This document shows, one piece after another, positions 33,582-41,220 of a stretch of 49,291 bases of DNA (within the stretch, counting starts at the first letter, position 1; each line of letters starts with the position of its first letter). The notes under the pieces were generated by a model. That model had not been told where the DNA came from and made no database searches. It worked only from the letters and a program-made list of their open reading frames with translations. The position numbers and the translations under genes were made by a program. The DNA is from JBAZYZ01 sp964366065 (lineage in GTDB: Bacteria; Patescibacteriota; Minisyncoccia; Phycocordibacterales; VMEP01). The DNA lies in NCBI GenBank assembly GCA_964366065.1, contig CAYISF010000001.1:1-49291 (forward strand). Direction: 5' to 3'.

Positions 33582-34775
33582 ATGACATTTTCTATTTTTG
33601 GCAGAGAAAAAAAAGACACTTTTCTTGTTTTTGATATTGGCAATGCCAGTGTAGGCGGAGCATTAGTCAAAAGAAAGATTGAAAACGGCCATCCCTCGCT
33701 CCAGATTCTGACAAGCGAACGGGAAGAAATTCCATTCGGCGAACATGTCCTTTTTGACCGCCTCCTTAAAAATATGCTCTCCGCGGTCGGAACGGTTGCC
33801 GAACGGCTGACCAAGAAAGCCGGCAGGCATATTCCCCTTGTTCGGGTTGTTTTGGCCTCCCCCTGGTACATTTCAGAAACGAAAATTATCAGTATAAAAA
33901 AAGCGAAGAAATTTGTTTTTACGGAAACCATGCAAAATGAATTTATCGCCAAAGAGATTTCCGATTATAAACAATTGCTCGTGAAGAGGAATAAAGTGGG
34001 ATATGACGAAGCCCTCTCAGTTGTTGAGAGTGAAATAATCAACGTTTGCTTGAATGGTTATGACACCGTCGCGCCTCTCGGCAAAGAAGCTTATGACATC
34101 AAGCTTGCCCTATATCTTTCCGTAAGCCACGAAAAGATTTTGAAAACCATTACGGACAAATTACTTTCCTTTTCCCCAAATGCAAACATCACATTTCATT
34201 CATTTCCCCTGGCTTACTTCAGTGCCGTCCGCGATCTGTATCCCAAGAATCACGATTTTCTTCTCTTGGATGTGAGCGGAGAGATAACCGACGTATCCCT
34301 TGTTCGCCGCGGCGTACTTTTGGAAACGGCCTCATTCCCACTCGGGCGTAATTTTCTCTTGCGTCGCGTTGCCATAGGACTTAAACGGACGCTTCCCGAG
34401 GCGTTTTCACTCTTATCCCTTTCGCAAAGAAACGAACTCCATCAAAATGAAAAAGAAAAATTTACAAAGATATTCTTCAAAGTGAAGGACGAATGGCTCG
34501 GCGCGTTCCAAAAGGTTCTGGCGGATCTTTCAGGAGAACTCTATGTGCCGGGAGAAATTTTTCTTGCCGCGGACGATGACGTCACGGGGCTTTTTGCCGA
34601 GTGGATATCCGGCGAACAATTCAGCCAATACTCCCTTACGCATGAAAAATTTCGCGTTCTGCCGTTTTTCCGCGCGTATTCATCCATAGTTGACGGACAA
34701 AGCACAGCCGCGCATGACCAGTTTATTGATATAGCGGCGCTTTTTACAGAGAAATTGATTGACCCTGTTAAATAG
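33582..34775 (+). CDS. Actin-fold ATPase-like protein (PilM/FtsA type)
   Basis: The 397-residue product has the actin-family phosphate-1 motif FLVFDIGNASVGGALVK near the start and the second motif HDFLLLDVSGEITDVSLVR in the middle. The layout and length resemble PilM/FtsA-like proteins. Such proteins polymerise or dock on membrane partners in cell division or type IV pilus assembly. The next gene, 80 nt on, is a one-pass membrane protein, consistent with a cytosolic actin-like/membrane partner pair. No pilin or pilus ATPase is seen near it, so the system is not identified. Confidence 0.75.
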   Translation: MTFSIFGREKKDTFLVFDIGNASVGGALVKRKIENGHPSLQILTSEREEIPFGEHVLFDRLLKNMLSAVGTVAERLTKKAGRHIPLVRVVLASPWYISETKIISIKKAKKFVFTETMQNEFIAKEISDYKQLLVKRNKVGYDEALSVVESEIINVCLNGYDTVAPLGKEAYDIKLALYLSVSHEKILKTITDKLLSFSPNANITFHSFPLAYFSAVRDLYPKNHDFLLLDVSGEITDVSLVRRGVLLETASFPLGRNFLLRRVAIGLKRTLPEAFSLLSLSQRNELHQNEKEKFTKIFFKVKDEWLGAFQKVLADLSGELYVPGEIFLAADDDVTGLFAEWISGEQFSQYSLTHEKFRVLPFFRAYSSIVDGQSTAAHDQFIDIAALFTEKLIDPVK

Positions 34776-34818
34776 ACTTCCGGCCTAATTTTGCAGCAGC
34801 AAAATTATTTAACAGGGT
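34762..34818. terminator. Nested hairpin overlapping the stop codon
   Basis: Arms ACCCTGTTAAAT and ATTTAACAGGGT are perfect and enclose a second perfect hairpin AATTTTGC-AGCA-GCAAAATT. The TAG stop of the actin-like gene lies at the end of the outer left arm. Confidence 0.7.
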
Positions 34819-34845
34819 TGAGACGGGCCGATAATGTAGTACAAT
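34818..34845 (+). promoter_or_regulatory. Candidate promoter of the 34856 gene
   Basis: TTGAGA (34818-34823), 16-nt spacer, TACAAT (34840-34845), 10 nt before ATG 34856. Confidence 0.45.
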
Positions 34846-34855
34846 ATCACTATCT

Positions 34856-36211
34856 ATGGTTAAAAATTTGATGCAAGATGTTATTCCGCCGAAAAGGAGG
34901 AAGCAGCCTGTTCGGACTATGCCAAAACCTTCCTTCAAAGAAGAGCCGGCAGAACCCTTACCCGTTGAAATAAAAATTTCACGCCTCCCGCCGTTGCCGC
35001 CAAAAAAAGAAAAATTTCCGTCATTGCCCCCGGCTCGCAATTTTAACGACAGATGGTGGAAACGGCCGGCGATTTGGTGGAGCGCAGGCGGAATATTTTT
35101 CATCGCCGGTATTATTACAACACTCTCACTTTTTTTCTCCCACGCGACCGTTAAAATAACTCCGAAGGGAGCGGCGCTTCCCGTACAAATGTCTTTCACC
35201 GCGGCGAAAGATACCTCTCTCGGAATTCCATTTGAGGTTATTGTGTTAAAGGGTTCGGAAACAAAATCAGTTGCCGCATCAGGCACTAAGTATCTTTCAG
35301 AAAAAGCTTCCGGCAGAATTGTTATTTACAATAATTACTCAAGTGTTGTGCAAAAGCTTGTTAAGGGCACCAGATTTCTTGCGGCAAACGGAAAAATTTA
35401 TCGTATCGCGGGCGATATTCTGGTCCCCGGAACGTCCCAAAAAAACGGCGAAACCATTCCCGGCTCAATTGAGGTAGCCGTTTACGGCGAAGAAACGGGG
35501 CCATCATACAATACCGGACTTACGGATTTTACCGTGCCCGGATTCAAAGGAGATCCACGATATGATAAATTCTACGCCCGGTCTAAGACGGAGATTACGG
35601 GCGGTTTTTCAGGGCTCGCGCCGGTCGCTTCCGATAAAGATACCGCTGACGCCAAAATGGCACTGGAGGATTCTTTGAAAGGCAATCTTTTGAGGGAAGC
35701 TTCCGCGCAGGTTCCTGACGGCTATATCCTTTACAAAGATGCGGTGCAAATAAATTTTGAAGGCGTTAAAAATGACGGCGGGGGAGGGAACTCGGTTAAC
35801 TTAAGCGAGGAGGGCACGCTAACCGGCGTCCTTCTTAAAAAATCCTCGATTATTTCTCAACTGACGAAAAATCTTTCAGCAAACGTGAAAGATAATCAAA
35901 ATAATCAACCGTTCGCGCTTGATACTATTGATACTCTGGCATTTGTTTTCGGCGGCGGCATTCCGGCGATTAACGCGCAAACAAAAACGATTCCTTTTTC
36001 ACTAAATGGTACCGCTAATATAACCTATACCGTTGACATAGCGGCGCTTAGGAACAATTTAGCGGGAAAAGCCAAGAAAGATTTTTCAAATATACTGTCC
36101 GGATACCCCGTGGTCTATAAAGCCAGAATAACGGAATTTTTGCCGTTTTGGAACCAATATTTCCCGAGTAACGCAGAGGAAATAAATGTCATTTATGAAA
36201 AAGGGCAATAG
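34856..36211 (+). CDS. One-pass membrane protein with large exported domain
   Basis: The 451-residue product has a proline-rich cytosolic N-terminus (KRRKQPVRTMPKPS, LPPLPPKKEKFPSLPP), a membrane helix at about 75-97 (AIWWSAGGIFFIAGIITTLS), and a large exported part with VKITPKGAALPVQMSFTA and EKASGRIVIYNNYSS. The latter resembles baseplate J/gp47-like domains annotated in Patescibacteria, from memory. It probably works with the actin-like protein upstream. Function is unknown. Confidence 0.7.
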   Translation: MVKNLMQDVIPPKRRKQPVRTMPKPSFKEEPAEPLPVEIKISRLPPLPPKKEKFPSLPPARNFNDRWWKRPAIWWSAGGIFFIAGIITTLSLFFSHATVKITPKGAALPVQMSFTAAKDTSLGIPFEVIVLKGSETKSVAASGTKYLSEKASGRIVIYNNYSSVVQKLVKGTRFLAANGKIYRIAGDILVPGTSQKNGETIPGSIEVAVYGEETGPSYNTGLTDFTVPGFKGDPRYDKFYARSKTEITGGFSGLAPVASDKDTADAKMALEDSLKGNLLREASAQVPDGYILYKDAVQINFEGVKNDGGGGNSVNLSEEGTLTGVLLKKSSIISQLTKNLSANVKDNQNNQPFALDTIDTLAFVFGGGIPAINAQTKTIPFSLNGTANITYTVDIAALRNNLAGKAKKDFSNILSGYPVVYKARITEFLPFWNQYFPSNAEEINVIYEKGQ

Positions 36212-36216
36212 AATTG

Positions 36217-36357
36217 ACCCGCACACTAAAATTGGCATTGCTTCATAAATTTTGCCAAAATTTAAAATTTTAAATATAAGCAATTTGGCCCTTTTGTTAA
36301 TTTATCGCTGACTCGGACATGTCCGAAGCAAAATCATGCCAATGTTAGTGTTCGGGT
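36217..36357. repeat. Long inverted repeat after the 34856 gene
   Basis: Arms ACCCGCACACTAAAATTGGC plus AT (36217-36238) and ATGCCAATGTTAGTGTTCGG plus GT (36336-36357) pair with few mismatches. Inside are AT-rich palindromic words and TCGGACATGTCCGA (36313-36326). It is likely the terminator region of the upstream gene or a dispersed palindrome. Confidence 0.6.
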
Positions 36358-36385
36358 TGACACAAAACGCTTTGTTTGTTAACAT
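36357..36385 (+). promoter_or_regulatory. Promoter TTGACA-N17-TAACAT
   Basis: TTGACA 36357-36362, exactly 17 nt, then TAACAT 36380-36385. This is the best sigma-70-type promoter in the window, upstream of the infA leader. Confidence 0.7.
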
Positions 36386-36407
36386 TTTTCTATTGTTAAA
36401 GAATGAG

Positions 36408-36530
36408 TCCCGTTAGAGGCCGCGGCCACGGTAAAGAATAATCAATGTAAATGATAAATAATCGGTTAGAAGTGAATAAGGTTAGTTTAGCAAATAATGC
36501 GCTGACCGCGACCTGCCTCTAAACGGGATG
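36408..36530 (+). promoter_or_regulatory. AUG-occluding leader of infA (class 2, copy 2)
   Basis: Left arm TCCCGTTAGAGGCCGCGG (36408-36425) pairs with CCGCGACCTGCCTCTAAACG plus GGA, whose last base is the A of the infA ATG. The right end, 36501-36530, is nearly identical to that before the 25673 gene (29 of 30). Confidence 0.65.
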
Positions 36531-36755
36531 AGTAACGAGGATACCGCAAAGGAATTATTCGCCAATGGTATTGTGACTGAAGCTTTACCCAGCGCGCTTT
36601 TTAGGATAAAGCTCTTGAATGGCGAAGAGGTTTTGGCGTATATTTCGGGCAAAATGCGCCTGCACCGCATTAAAGTACTAGTTGGAGATAAGGTAACCGT
36701 ACGGCTTGACCCATATGGCGGTAAAACGTCGTCTAGGGTTGTAAAGCGGGAATAG
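36528..36755 (+). CDS. infA: Translation initiation factor IF-1
   Basis: The 75-residue OB-fold protein has GIVTEALPSALFRIKLLNGE, AYISGKMRLHRIKVLVGDKV and VRLDPYGGKTSSRVVKR, the normal order and length of IF-1. It binds the 30S A site during initiation. Adjacent to rpmJ and rpsM, as in many bacteria. It has a canonical promoter and a leader whose stem ends in the ATG, so translation may depend on leader folding. Confidence 0.95.
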   Translation: MSNEDTAKELFANGIVTEALPSALFRIKLLNGEEVLAYISGKMRLHRIKVLVGDKVTVRLDPYGGKTSSRVVKRE

Positions 36756-36813
36756 ATGCGCTAGTATGTTTCTAACCTCATAAAAGGAAGGTTTTTCCTT
36801 GTTTTTATTTTGT

Positions 36814-36881
36814 GTAATGGCTTCGCCCGCGGTTTTGTTTTCAAGAGTTTTTGAAAACAAAACCGCGGAAGCGAAACATTA
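36814..36881. terminator. Very strong hairpin after infA
   Basis: Perfect 18-bp stem CCGCGGTTTTGTTTTCAA (36827-36844) with its complement (36851-36868), extended outward by imperfect pairing GTAATGGCTTCGC / GCGAAACATTAC. It may terminate infA transcription; the T-run is within the stem. Confidence 0.65.
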
Positions 36882-37043
36882 CCCCGTTAAATAATTTTTG
36901 CAGATGGCAAACAAACAGGGTAGAGTTGATAAATTCGAGTAAGTTTGGATTAAGAGTAAAGTATAAAAACGCAAAAATTAGGCCGAAGGCCTATTTAACA
37001 GGGTGCTCAATGTTGTAGTTATTTATTAACTATGGCATTGAGC
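36882..37043 (+). promoter_or_regulatory. Structured leader of rpmJ
   Basis: Arms CCCCGTTAAATA...ATTTTTG (36882-36900) and CAAAAATTA / TATTTAACAGGG (36972-37003), with a GGCCGAAGGCC hairpin inserted in the right arm. A second stem, GCTCAATG 37005-37012 with CATTGAGC 37036-37043, follows. It is the same two-stem plan as the later ribosomal-protein leaders; the ATG is 25 nt after stem 2. Confidence 0.6.
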
Positions 37044-37068
37044 CTCGAAAAAAATAAACAACATTGGC

Positions 37069-37182
37069 ATGAAAGTCAAATCATCCGTTAAAAAGATATG
37101 TGCTAAGTGCAAAATGGTAAGGCGAAAAGGCCGCGTGCGTGTCATTTGCGACAATCCCCGCCATAAGCAAAAACAAGGATAG
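37069..37182 (+). CDS. rpmJ: 50S ribosomal protein L36
   Basis: The 37-residue zinc-ribbon protein MKVKSSVKKICAKCKMVRRK... has the L36 metal ligands Cys11, Cys14, Cys27 and His32 (ICDNPRHKQKQG end). Size and motif are normal. It lies between infA and rpsM, the usual order. Confidence 0.96.
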   Translation: MKVKSSVKKICAKCKMVRRKGRVRVICDNPRHKQKQG

Positions 37183-37299
37183 ATGACAGCGTAAAAGTTA
37201 AAACGAAAAAATAAAAAAATGAAAATCTTAAAAAATAATCCAACGATGAATGCGTACCACACTTTTTATTTTTTAGCTTTTAGTTTTTAATTTCCATTT

Positions 37300-37680
37300 A
37301 TGCGTCTGCTTGGTATCACTATTCCTGAAGAAAAAAGACTGGAAATCGGCTTAACCGTTCTCTATGGCGTCGGCCGTCCGCGAGCGCGGCATCTTTTGAA
37401 GAGTGCCAAGGTGGACTTTGGCAAGCGCCCGAAAGAACTTTCTTCCGACGAAGAGAACCGCATCAAGAAAGAAATTGAGGTATTGAAACTGGAAGGAGAT
37501 CTTCGCCGCGAAGTTTCGCAGAATATAAAACGCCTGAAAGACATAAAAGCATACCGCGGGGTGCGGCATACCCGCCGGCTTCCGGTTCGCGGACAGCGGA
37601 CAAAAACGAATTCGCGCACCATTCGCGGCAATGTGCGAAAGACCATGGGTAGCGGCCGCCGCAAGGTGGAGAAAACATAG
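37300..37680 (+). CDS. rpsM: 30S ribosomal protein S13
   Basis: The 126-residue protein has RLLGITIPEEKRLEIGLTVL, IKAYRGVRHTRRLPVRGQRT and TKTNSRTIRGN, the typical S13 head-domain signatures including the helix-two-turns-helix part. The 117-nt region upstream is AT-rich low-complexity sequence (AAAAGTTAAAACG words) with weak inverted complementarity to TTAGCTTTTAGTTTTTAAT. Confidence 0.96.
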   Translation: MRLLGITIPEEKRLEIGLTVLYGVGRPRARHLLKSAKVDFGKRPKELSSDEENRIKKEIEVLKLEGDLRREVSQNIKRLKDIKAYRGVRHTRRLPVRGQRTKTNSRTIRGNVRKTMGSGRRKVEKT

Positions 37681-37703
37681 TTTTTTAAACTAAGTTTTCG
37701 AAA

Positions 37704-37883
37704 CCCCGCTCTAACTTTGCAAAAATATATGGTACAAAAAACTATACAAACGGATTATCAAAAATGTGACAGCGACACTACCCCGAATAGGGGCGGGCTA
37801 TTCGTCCGCGTGTCACCTTTTGTTATAACGGCAAAGTTAGGGCGGGGTGGCGATTTTTATAGTCGCTCCGCTCCTTAAAAATC
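37704..37883 (+). promoter_or_regulatory. Two-stem leader of rpsK
   Basis: Stem 1 is CCCCGCTCTAACTTTGC (37704-37720) with GCAAAGTTAGGGCGGGG (37831-37847); its one non-Watson-Crick pair is U-G. Inside lies a GTGACAGCG...CGCGTGTCAC stem with GAATAG/CTATTC. Stem 2 is GATTTTTA (37852-37859) with TAAAAATC (37876-37883), loop with TCGCTCCGCTC. The ATG is 4 nt later. No TATAAT is seen here, so this leader may be internal to an rpsM-rpsK transcript. Confidence 0.75.
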
Positions 37884-37887
37884 AGCC

Positions 37888-38322
37888 ATGGGAAAGAAGC
37901 GAATCGTCAAAAAAAGTGAAGGGGAAGAAAACGCGGCCGCCGCCGGAAGAACTTCGGCGCGCCAGCCAAAAAAGCACATATCTTCAGGGACCCTGCATGT
38001 GCAGTCAACTTATAATAATACGAAACTTCTTCTTACCGACAAAGAAGGCAATGCCATTTTTTGGTCGTCGTCCGGTTCCATCGGCTTTAAGGGAGCCAAG
38101 AAAGGAACGCCTTTCGCCGCCGCTAAAGTGGGCGAGCTAATCGGAGACAAGGCCCAGCAAGCCGGCATCAAGGAAGTTGACGTAGTTGTGCGCGGCGTCG
38201 GAAGCGGCCGCGAGGCCGGCATCCGAGCTTTCATTTCCAAAGGAATTGAACTCTCAAACATAAAAGACCGGACGCCGATACCTCATAACGGCCCGAAAGC
38301 GAAGAAACCGAGAAACGTTTAG
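37888..38322 (+). CDS. rpsK: 30S ribosomal protein S11
   Basis: The 144-residue protein has a variable Ala-rich N-terminus, then GTLHVQSTYNNTKLLLTDKE, WSSSGSIGFKGAKKGTPFAA and a C-terminus TPIPHNGPKAKKPRNV, as in S11. The usual HNGCRPP end is altered to HNGPKAKK. Its last codon and stop (GTTTAG) start a ~45-nt block that recurs at the end of rplQ and opens the next leader. Confidence 0.95.
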   Translation: MGKKRIVKKSEGEENAAAAGRTSARQPKKHISSGTLHVQSTYNNTKLLLTDKEGNAIFWSSSGSIGFKGAKKGTPFAAAKVGELIGDKAQQAGIKEVDVVVRGVGSGREAGIRAFISKGIELSNIKDRTPIPHNGPKAKKPRNV

Positions 38323-38330
38323 AAACATAA

Positions 38331-38625
38331 GGAGCAAAGCGACTATATGTTACTTAACCCCGCACCAATTTTACAGAAAGAGTTTTACGCGAAGCGCGAG
38401 TGGCGGATAGCCACATCCCTTTTGGGGCGCAGCGCTTCCCGAAGCAAGCCGCTTCGCGTCTGCTACGGGACAAGTCGCCAAAGAGGAAACCTTTTGACTA
38501 CTTGCCCCGTAGGAAACGAAGTTTTCCTTCGGGGTTCGGCAGACGCACTGCGCGAGATTATTGGCGGCAAAATTGGTGCTGGGTCATTATTTTCTAAAAT
38601 CTCGCTAAAGCTCGCTTAAGAAAAT
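38331..38625 (+). promoter_or_regulatory. Two-stem leader of rpsD with structured insert
   Basis: TATATG at 38344-38349 is followed by stem 1, CCCCGCACCAATTTTAC (38358-38374) with GCAAAATTGGTGCTGGG (38567-38583). Stem 2 is ATTTTCT (38589-38595) with AGAAAAT (38619-38625), 2 nt before the ATG. The large loop of stem 1 contains a branched structure: GTGGC-GGATA-GCCAC, GCGTCTGC pairing with GCAGACGC, and TACGGGACAAGT pairing with ACTTGCCCCGTA. Parts are shared with the rpoA leader. Confidence 0.72.
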
Positions 38626-38627
38626 AT

Positions 38628-39254
38628 ATGATTACCGATAAAAAATGTAAGATTTGCCGGCGCGCCGGAGAAAAACTTTTCCTGAAAGGGGAGAAGTGTT
38701 TTACGCCAAAGTGCGTCTTTGTGAAGAAACCATATTCTCCGGGTAAGGTTGACTCGGAACGGAAGCACCGCTCAGTGAGAACGGAGTACGGCCTTCAGCT
38801 CCGCGAGAAACAAAAGGTTCGCAATATGTACGGTATTTCCGAAAAGCAGTTCGGTAATTACGTGAAGTCAGTGGCCGGCAAGCACGGCATTAGTCCGACC
38901 GAAAAACTTTACGAAGCGCTGGAGAGGCGGCTTGATAACGTGGTTTTCCGTATAGGGCTCGGGAAGTCACGCACGCACGCGCGCCAACTCGTCGCTCACG
39001 GCCACATTGTGGTGAACGGCCGCAAAAGTACGATTCCGTCCATGCAAGTGCGGGTAGGAGACAAGATAACAGTGCGCGAAGCAAGCAAAGGACGCGCGGG
39101 ATTCGCGGAAGTGTTCAAAAAAATGGCCGAGAAGGAAATTCCCGCATGGCTTCTTTTTCGTCCGGATACGGGTGAAGGAGAGGTGAAAGATCTACCCCGG
39201 GATAAAAGCTTGCCGTTCAATTTAACTTCGGTGATTGAATTTTACAGCCGTTAA
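38628..39254 (+). CDS. rpsD: 30S ribosomal protein S4
   Basis: The 208-residue protein has a zinc-type N-terminus (CKICRRAGEKLF...CFTPKC), then REKQKVRNMYGISEKQFGNY and the S4 RNA-binding domain LERRLDNVVFRIGL / ARQLVAHGHIVVNGRK. In E. coli S4 represses the alpha operon by binding its leader. The elaborate leader directly upstream, partly shared with rpoA, makes autoregulation an attractive but unproven idea. Confidence 0.96.
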   Translation: MITDKKCKICRRAGEKLFLKGEKCFTPKCVFVKKPYSPGKVDSERKHRSVRTEYGLQLREKQKVRNMYGISEKQFGNYVKSVAGKHGISPTEKLYEALERRLDNVVFRIGLGKSRTHARQLVAHGHIVVNGRKSTIPSMQVRVGDKITVREASKGRAGFAEVFKKMAEKEIPAWLLFRPDTGEGEVKDLPRDKSLPFNLTSVIEFYSR

Positions 39255-39306
39255 TTTTTAGAAGATTAAGAAGCGAATAACAATGAAATTAAAATGAATG
39301 AGCGAC

Positions 39307-39509
39307 TATAATCTTCTTAACCCCGCCCCAATTTTGCGTCTAGCGAGACATGCGAAGCGCGAGTGGCGAATAGCCACTTACGGTTCGGGGCACAGCGCTT
39401 CGCCCATAAAGGGAACTGCCTATTCGGCAGACGCACTGCGCAGAACAGTTGGGGGCAAAATTGGAGCGGGGTAAGATTTTCAAAGTTCACTTTGTTCACT
39501 AAGAAAATC
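39307..39509 (+). promoter_or_regulatory. Promoter and two-stem leader of rpoA
   Basis: TATAAT 39307-39312 lies 8 nt before stem 1, CCCCGCCCCAATTTTGC (39321-39337) with GCAAAATTGGAGCGGGG (39455-39471). Stem 2 is GATTTTC (39475-39481) with GAAAATC (39503-39509). The loop of stem 1 has GTGGC-GAATA-GCCAC, GCGAAGCGC with GCGCTTCGC, and GCGTCT with AGACGC, matching parts of the rpsD leader. The ATG is 34 nt after stem 2. Confidence 0.72.
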
Positions 39510-39543
39510 ATTAAGTTTTTAATTAATAATTTTTTTAAATAGT

Positions 39544-40509
39544 ATGCCAGACCACACCATCATCTTGCCCTCTAAGCCAAAAGTCATTTCCGAGGAGGGC
39601 TCAAGCGGCGTTTATGAAATTGACGGACTTTATCCGGGCTATGGCCACACCCTGGGTAATTCGCTCCGCCGCATAATTCTGTCATCGCTTACCGGCGCGG
39701 CTATCACGCAGGTGAAAATAGACGGTGTCAGCCATGAATTTTCCACTATTGAAGGAATCAAGGAGGACGTTATTACAATACTCGTCAATTTAAAGAAAGC
39801 GCGTTTTAAGATGCTGACGAGTGACCCTCAAACGATTACGCTTTCTATTAAAGGCCCGCATACGGTTACCGCCAAAGATATAAAAGTGCCGGGGCAGGTA
39901 GAAATCTTGACTAAGGACCAGTATATCGCCGAAGTGGTCGGAAAGAACACGGAACTCTCCATTGAAATGAAGATAGAGAGCGGGCTCGGTTATGTTGCTA
40001 AAGAAACGACCCATAAAGACAAGGTGGACATCGGGACTATCGCCATGGACGCTATTTTTACTCCGATCCGCCGTGTTTCCTATGAAGTGGAACATATGCG
40101 CGTAGGCGATAGGACCGACTATAATCGTCTCCGTATTATGATAGAGACGGACGGTACCCTCACGGCCCGCGAGGCGCTCGAACGTTCAATTGAAATTATG
40201 ATTCAGCAACTTCGGGCAATTGTCGGTTTCAAAGAAACTTCGGAGGAAGTATTGCTTGATGAAAGCGATAAGCCGAAAGAAGACCGGAAAGCCAGGGAAT
40301 TGACGGACACCGAAGCCATGAAGACGCGAATTGACACCCTCAATTTTTCCACAAGAACGCTAAATGCTCTTGCTAACGCCAACATTCGCACTATCGGCGG
40401 ACTTGCGCGGAAAAAGAAGGAGGATTTGCTGGGCGTTGACGGGTTAGGCGAAAAAGGAATACAGGAGATAAAACGAGTGCTTTCAAACTACGGAATTACG
40501 CTGAAATAA
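39544..40509 (+). CDS. rpoA: RNA polymerase alpha subunit
   Basis: The 321-residue protein has the N-terminal dimerisation domain (GYGHTLGNSLRRIILSSLTG, VRRVSYEVEH-like region with RVGDRTDYNRLRIMIETDGT) and the C-terminal DNA-binding domain with LNFSTRTLNALANANIRTIG and DGLGEKGIQEIKRVL. Length is typical. It lies in the usual rpsD-rpoA-rplQ order, but is separated from its neighbours by long leaders. Confidence 0.96.
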   Translation: MPDHTIILPSKPKVISEEGSSGVYEIDGLYPGYGHTLGNSLRRIILSSLTGAAITQVKIDGVSHEFSTIEGIKEDVITILVNLKKARFKMLTSDPQTITLSIKGPHTVTAKDIKVPGQVEILTKDQYIAEVVGKNTELSIEMKIESGLGYVAKETTHKDKVDIGTIAMDAIFTPIRRVSYEVEHMRVGDRTDYNRLRIMIETDGTLTAREALERSIEIMIQQLRAIVGFKETSEEVLLDESDKPKEDRKARELTDTEAMKTRIDTLNFSTRTLNALANANIRTIGGLARKKKEDLLGVDGLGEKGIQEIKRVLSNYGITLK

Positions 40510-40527
40510 ATTAACGAACGAAGTGAG

Positions 40528-40675
40528 TATAATTTATTCAGTCCCGCTCTTTCTATTTTAAAATTGAGAGAGGTGGTAAAGAATAAAGATTTTTGGTAGG
40601 ATTAACGATTGTAAAAAAATAAACAAAGAAAGGGCGGGATGGCGATTTTTATAGTCGTTCCACTCCTTAAAAATC
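40528..40675 (+). promoter_or_regulatory. Promoter and two-stem leader of rplQ
   Basis: TATAAT 40528-40533 lies 8 nt before stem 1, TCCCGCTCTTTCT (40542-40554) with AGAAAGGGCGGGA (40627-40639); the single irregular pair is U-G. Stem 2 is GATTTTTA (40644-40651) with TAAAAATC (40668-40675), nearly the same as in the rpsK leader. The ATG is 6 nt later. The sequence before TATAAT, GAACGAAGTGAG, is a variant of GAGCGAAGCGA. Confidence 0.75.
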
Positions 40676-40681
40676 AGCCAC

Positions 40682-41038
40682 ATGAAGCATCACGACAGAA
40701 AAAGAAAATTGGGACGACCGCGGGGACAGCGAAAAGCGCTTTTAAAATCGCTTGTCTTGGCTTTGATAGATAAAGAAAAAATTACGACGACGGAAGCGAA
40801 AGCCAAAGAACTCCGCCCGTTCATAGAGCGCATTATTTCCAAGGCCAAGGAAAATACTTTGGCTTCCCGCCGTATTGTAATTTCACGGCTTTTTAACAGA
40901 AAAAAGGAGGCCAAGAAAATTATTTCCGAAATAGCTCCGCGTTATAATAAACGCGCCGGCGGATATACGCGGGTACTGAAACTTTCGGCGCGCCGGAAAG
41001 GGGACGCCAGTAAAATGGCTATTATAGAGTTCGTTTAG
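40682..41038 (+). CDS. rplQ: 50S ribosomal protein L17
   Basis: The 118-residue protein starts MKHHDRKRKLGRPRGQRKAL and has LVLALIDKEKITTTEAKAKE and IAPRYNKRAGGYTRVLKL, as in L17. The end GTTTAG and the following block are identical to those at the end of rpsK. Confidence 0.96.
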   Translation: MKHHDRKRKLGRPRGQRKALLKSLVLALIDKEKITTTEAKAKELRPFIERIISKAKENTLASRRIVISRLFNRKKEAKKIISEIAPRYNKRAGGYTRVLKLSARRKGDASKMAIIEFV

Positions 41039-41218
41039 AAACATAAGGAGCAAAGCGACTATATGTTACTTAACCCCGCCCTCACTCCAAAAAATTATTG
41101 ACAAGAAAACTAAAATTAAAACACACCTTGTTAATTTATATTTAGACAAAAATTTATGGACAAAGTGAGGGCGGGGTCATTATTTTCTAAAATCTCGCTA
41201 AAGCTCGCTTAAGAAAAT
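41039..41218 (+). promoter_or_regulatory. Two-stem leader of rplM
   Basis: TATATG at 41060-41065; stem 1 is CCCCGCCCTCACT (41074-41086) with its exact complement (41164-41176); stem 2 is ATTTTCT (41182-41188) with AGAAAAT (41212-41218), 2 nt before the ATG. The outer flanks are nearly identical to those of the rpsD leader, while the inner arms of stem 1 are different but still complementary. Confidence 0.75.
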
Positions 41219-41220
41219 AT

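Noticed and set aside
38347..38619. A 90-codon open frame upstream of rpsD
   Set aside because: It lies entirely within the structured leader, its codons follow the palindromic arms, and the product resembles no protein. The base-pairing explains the sequence better.
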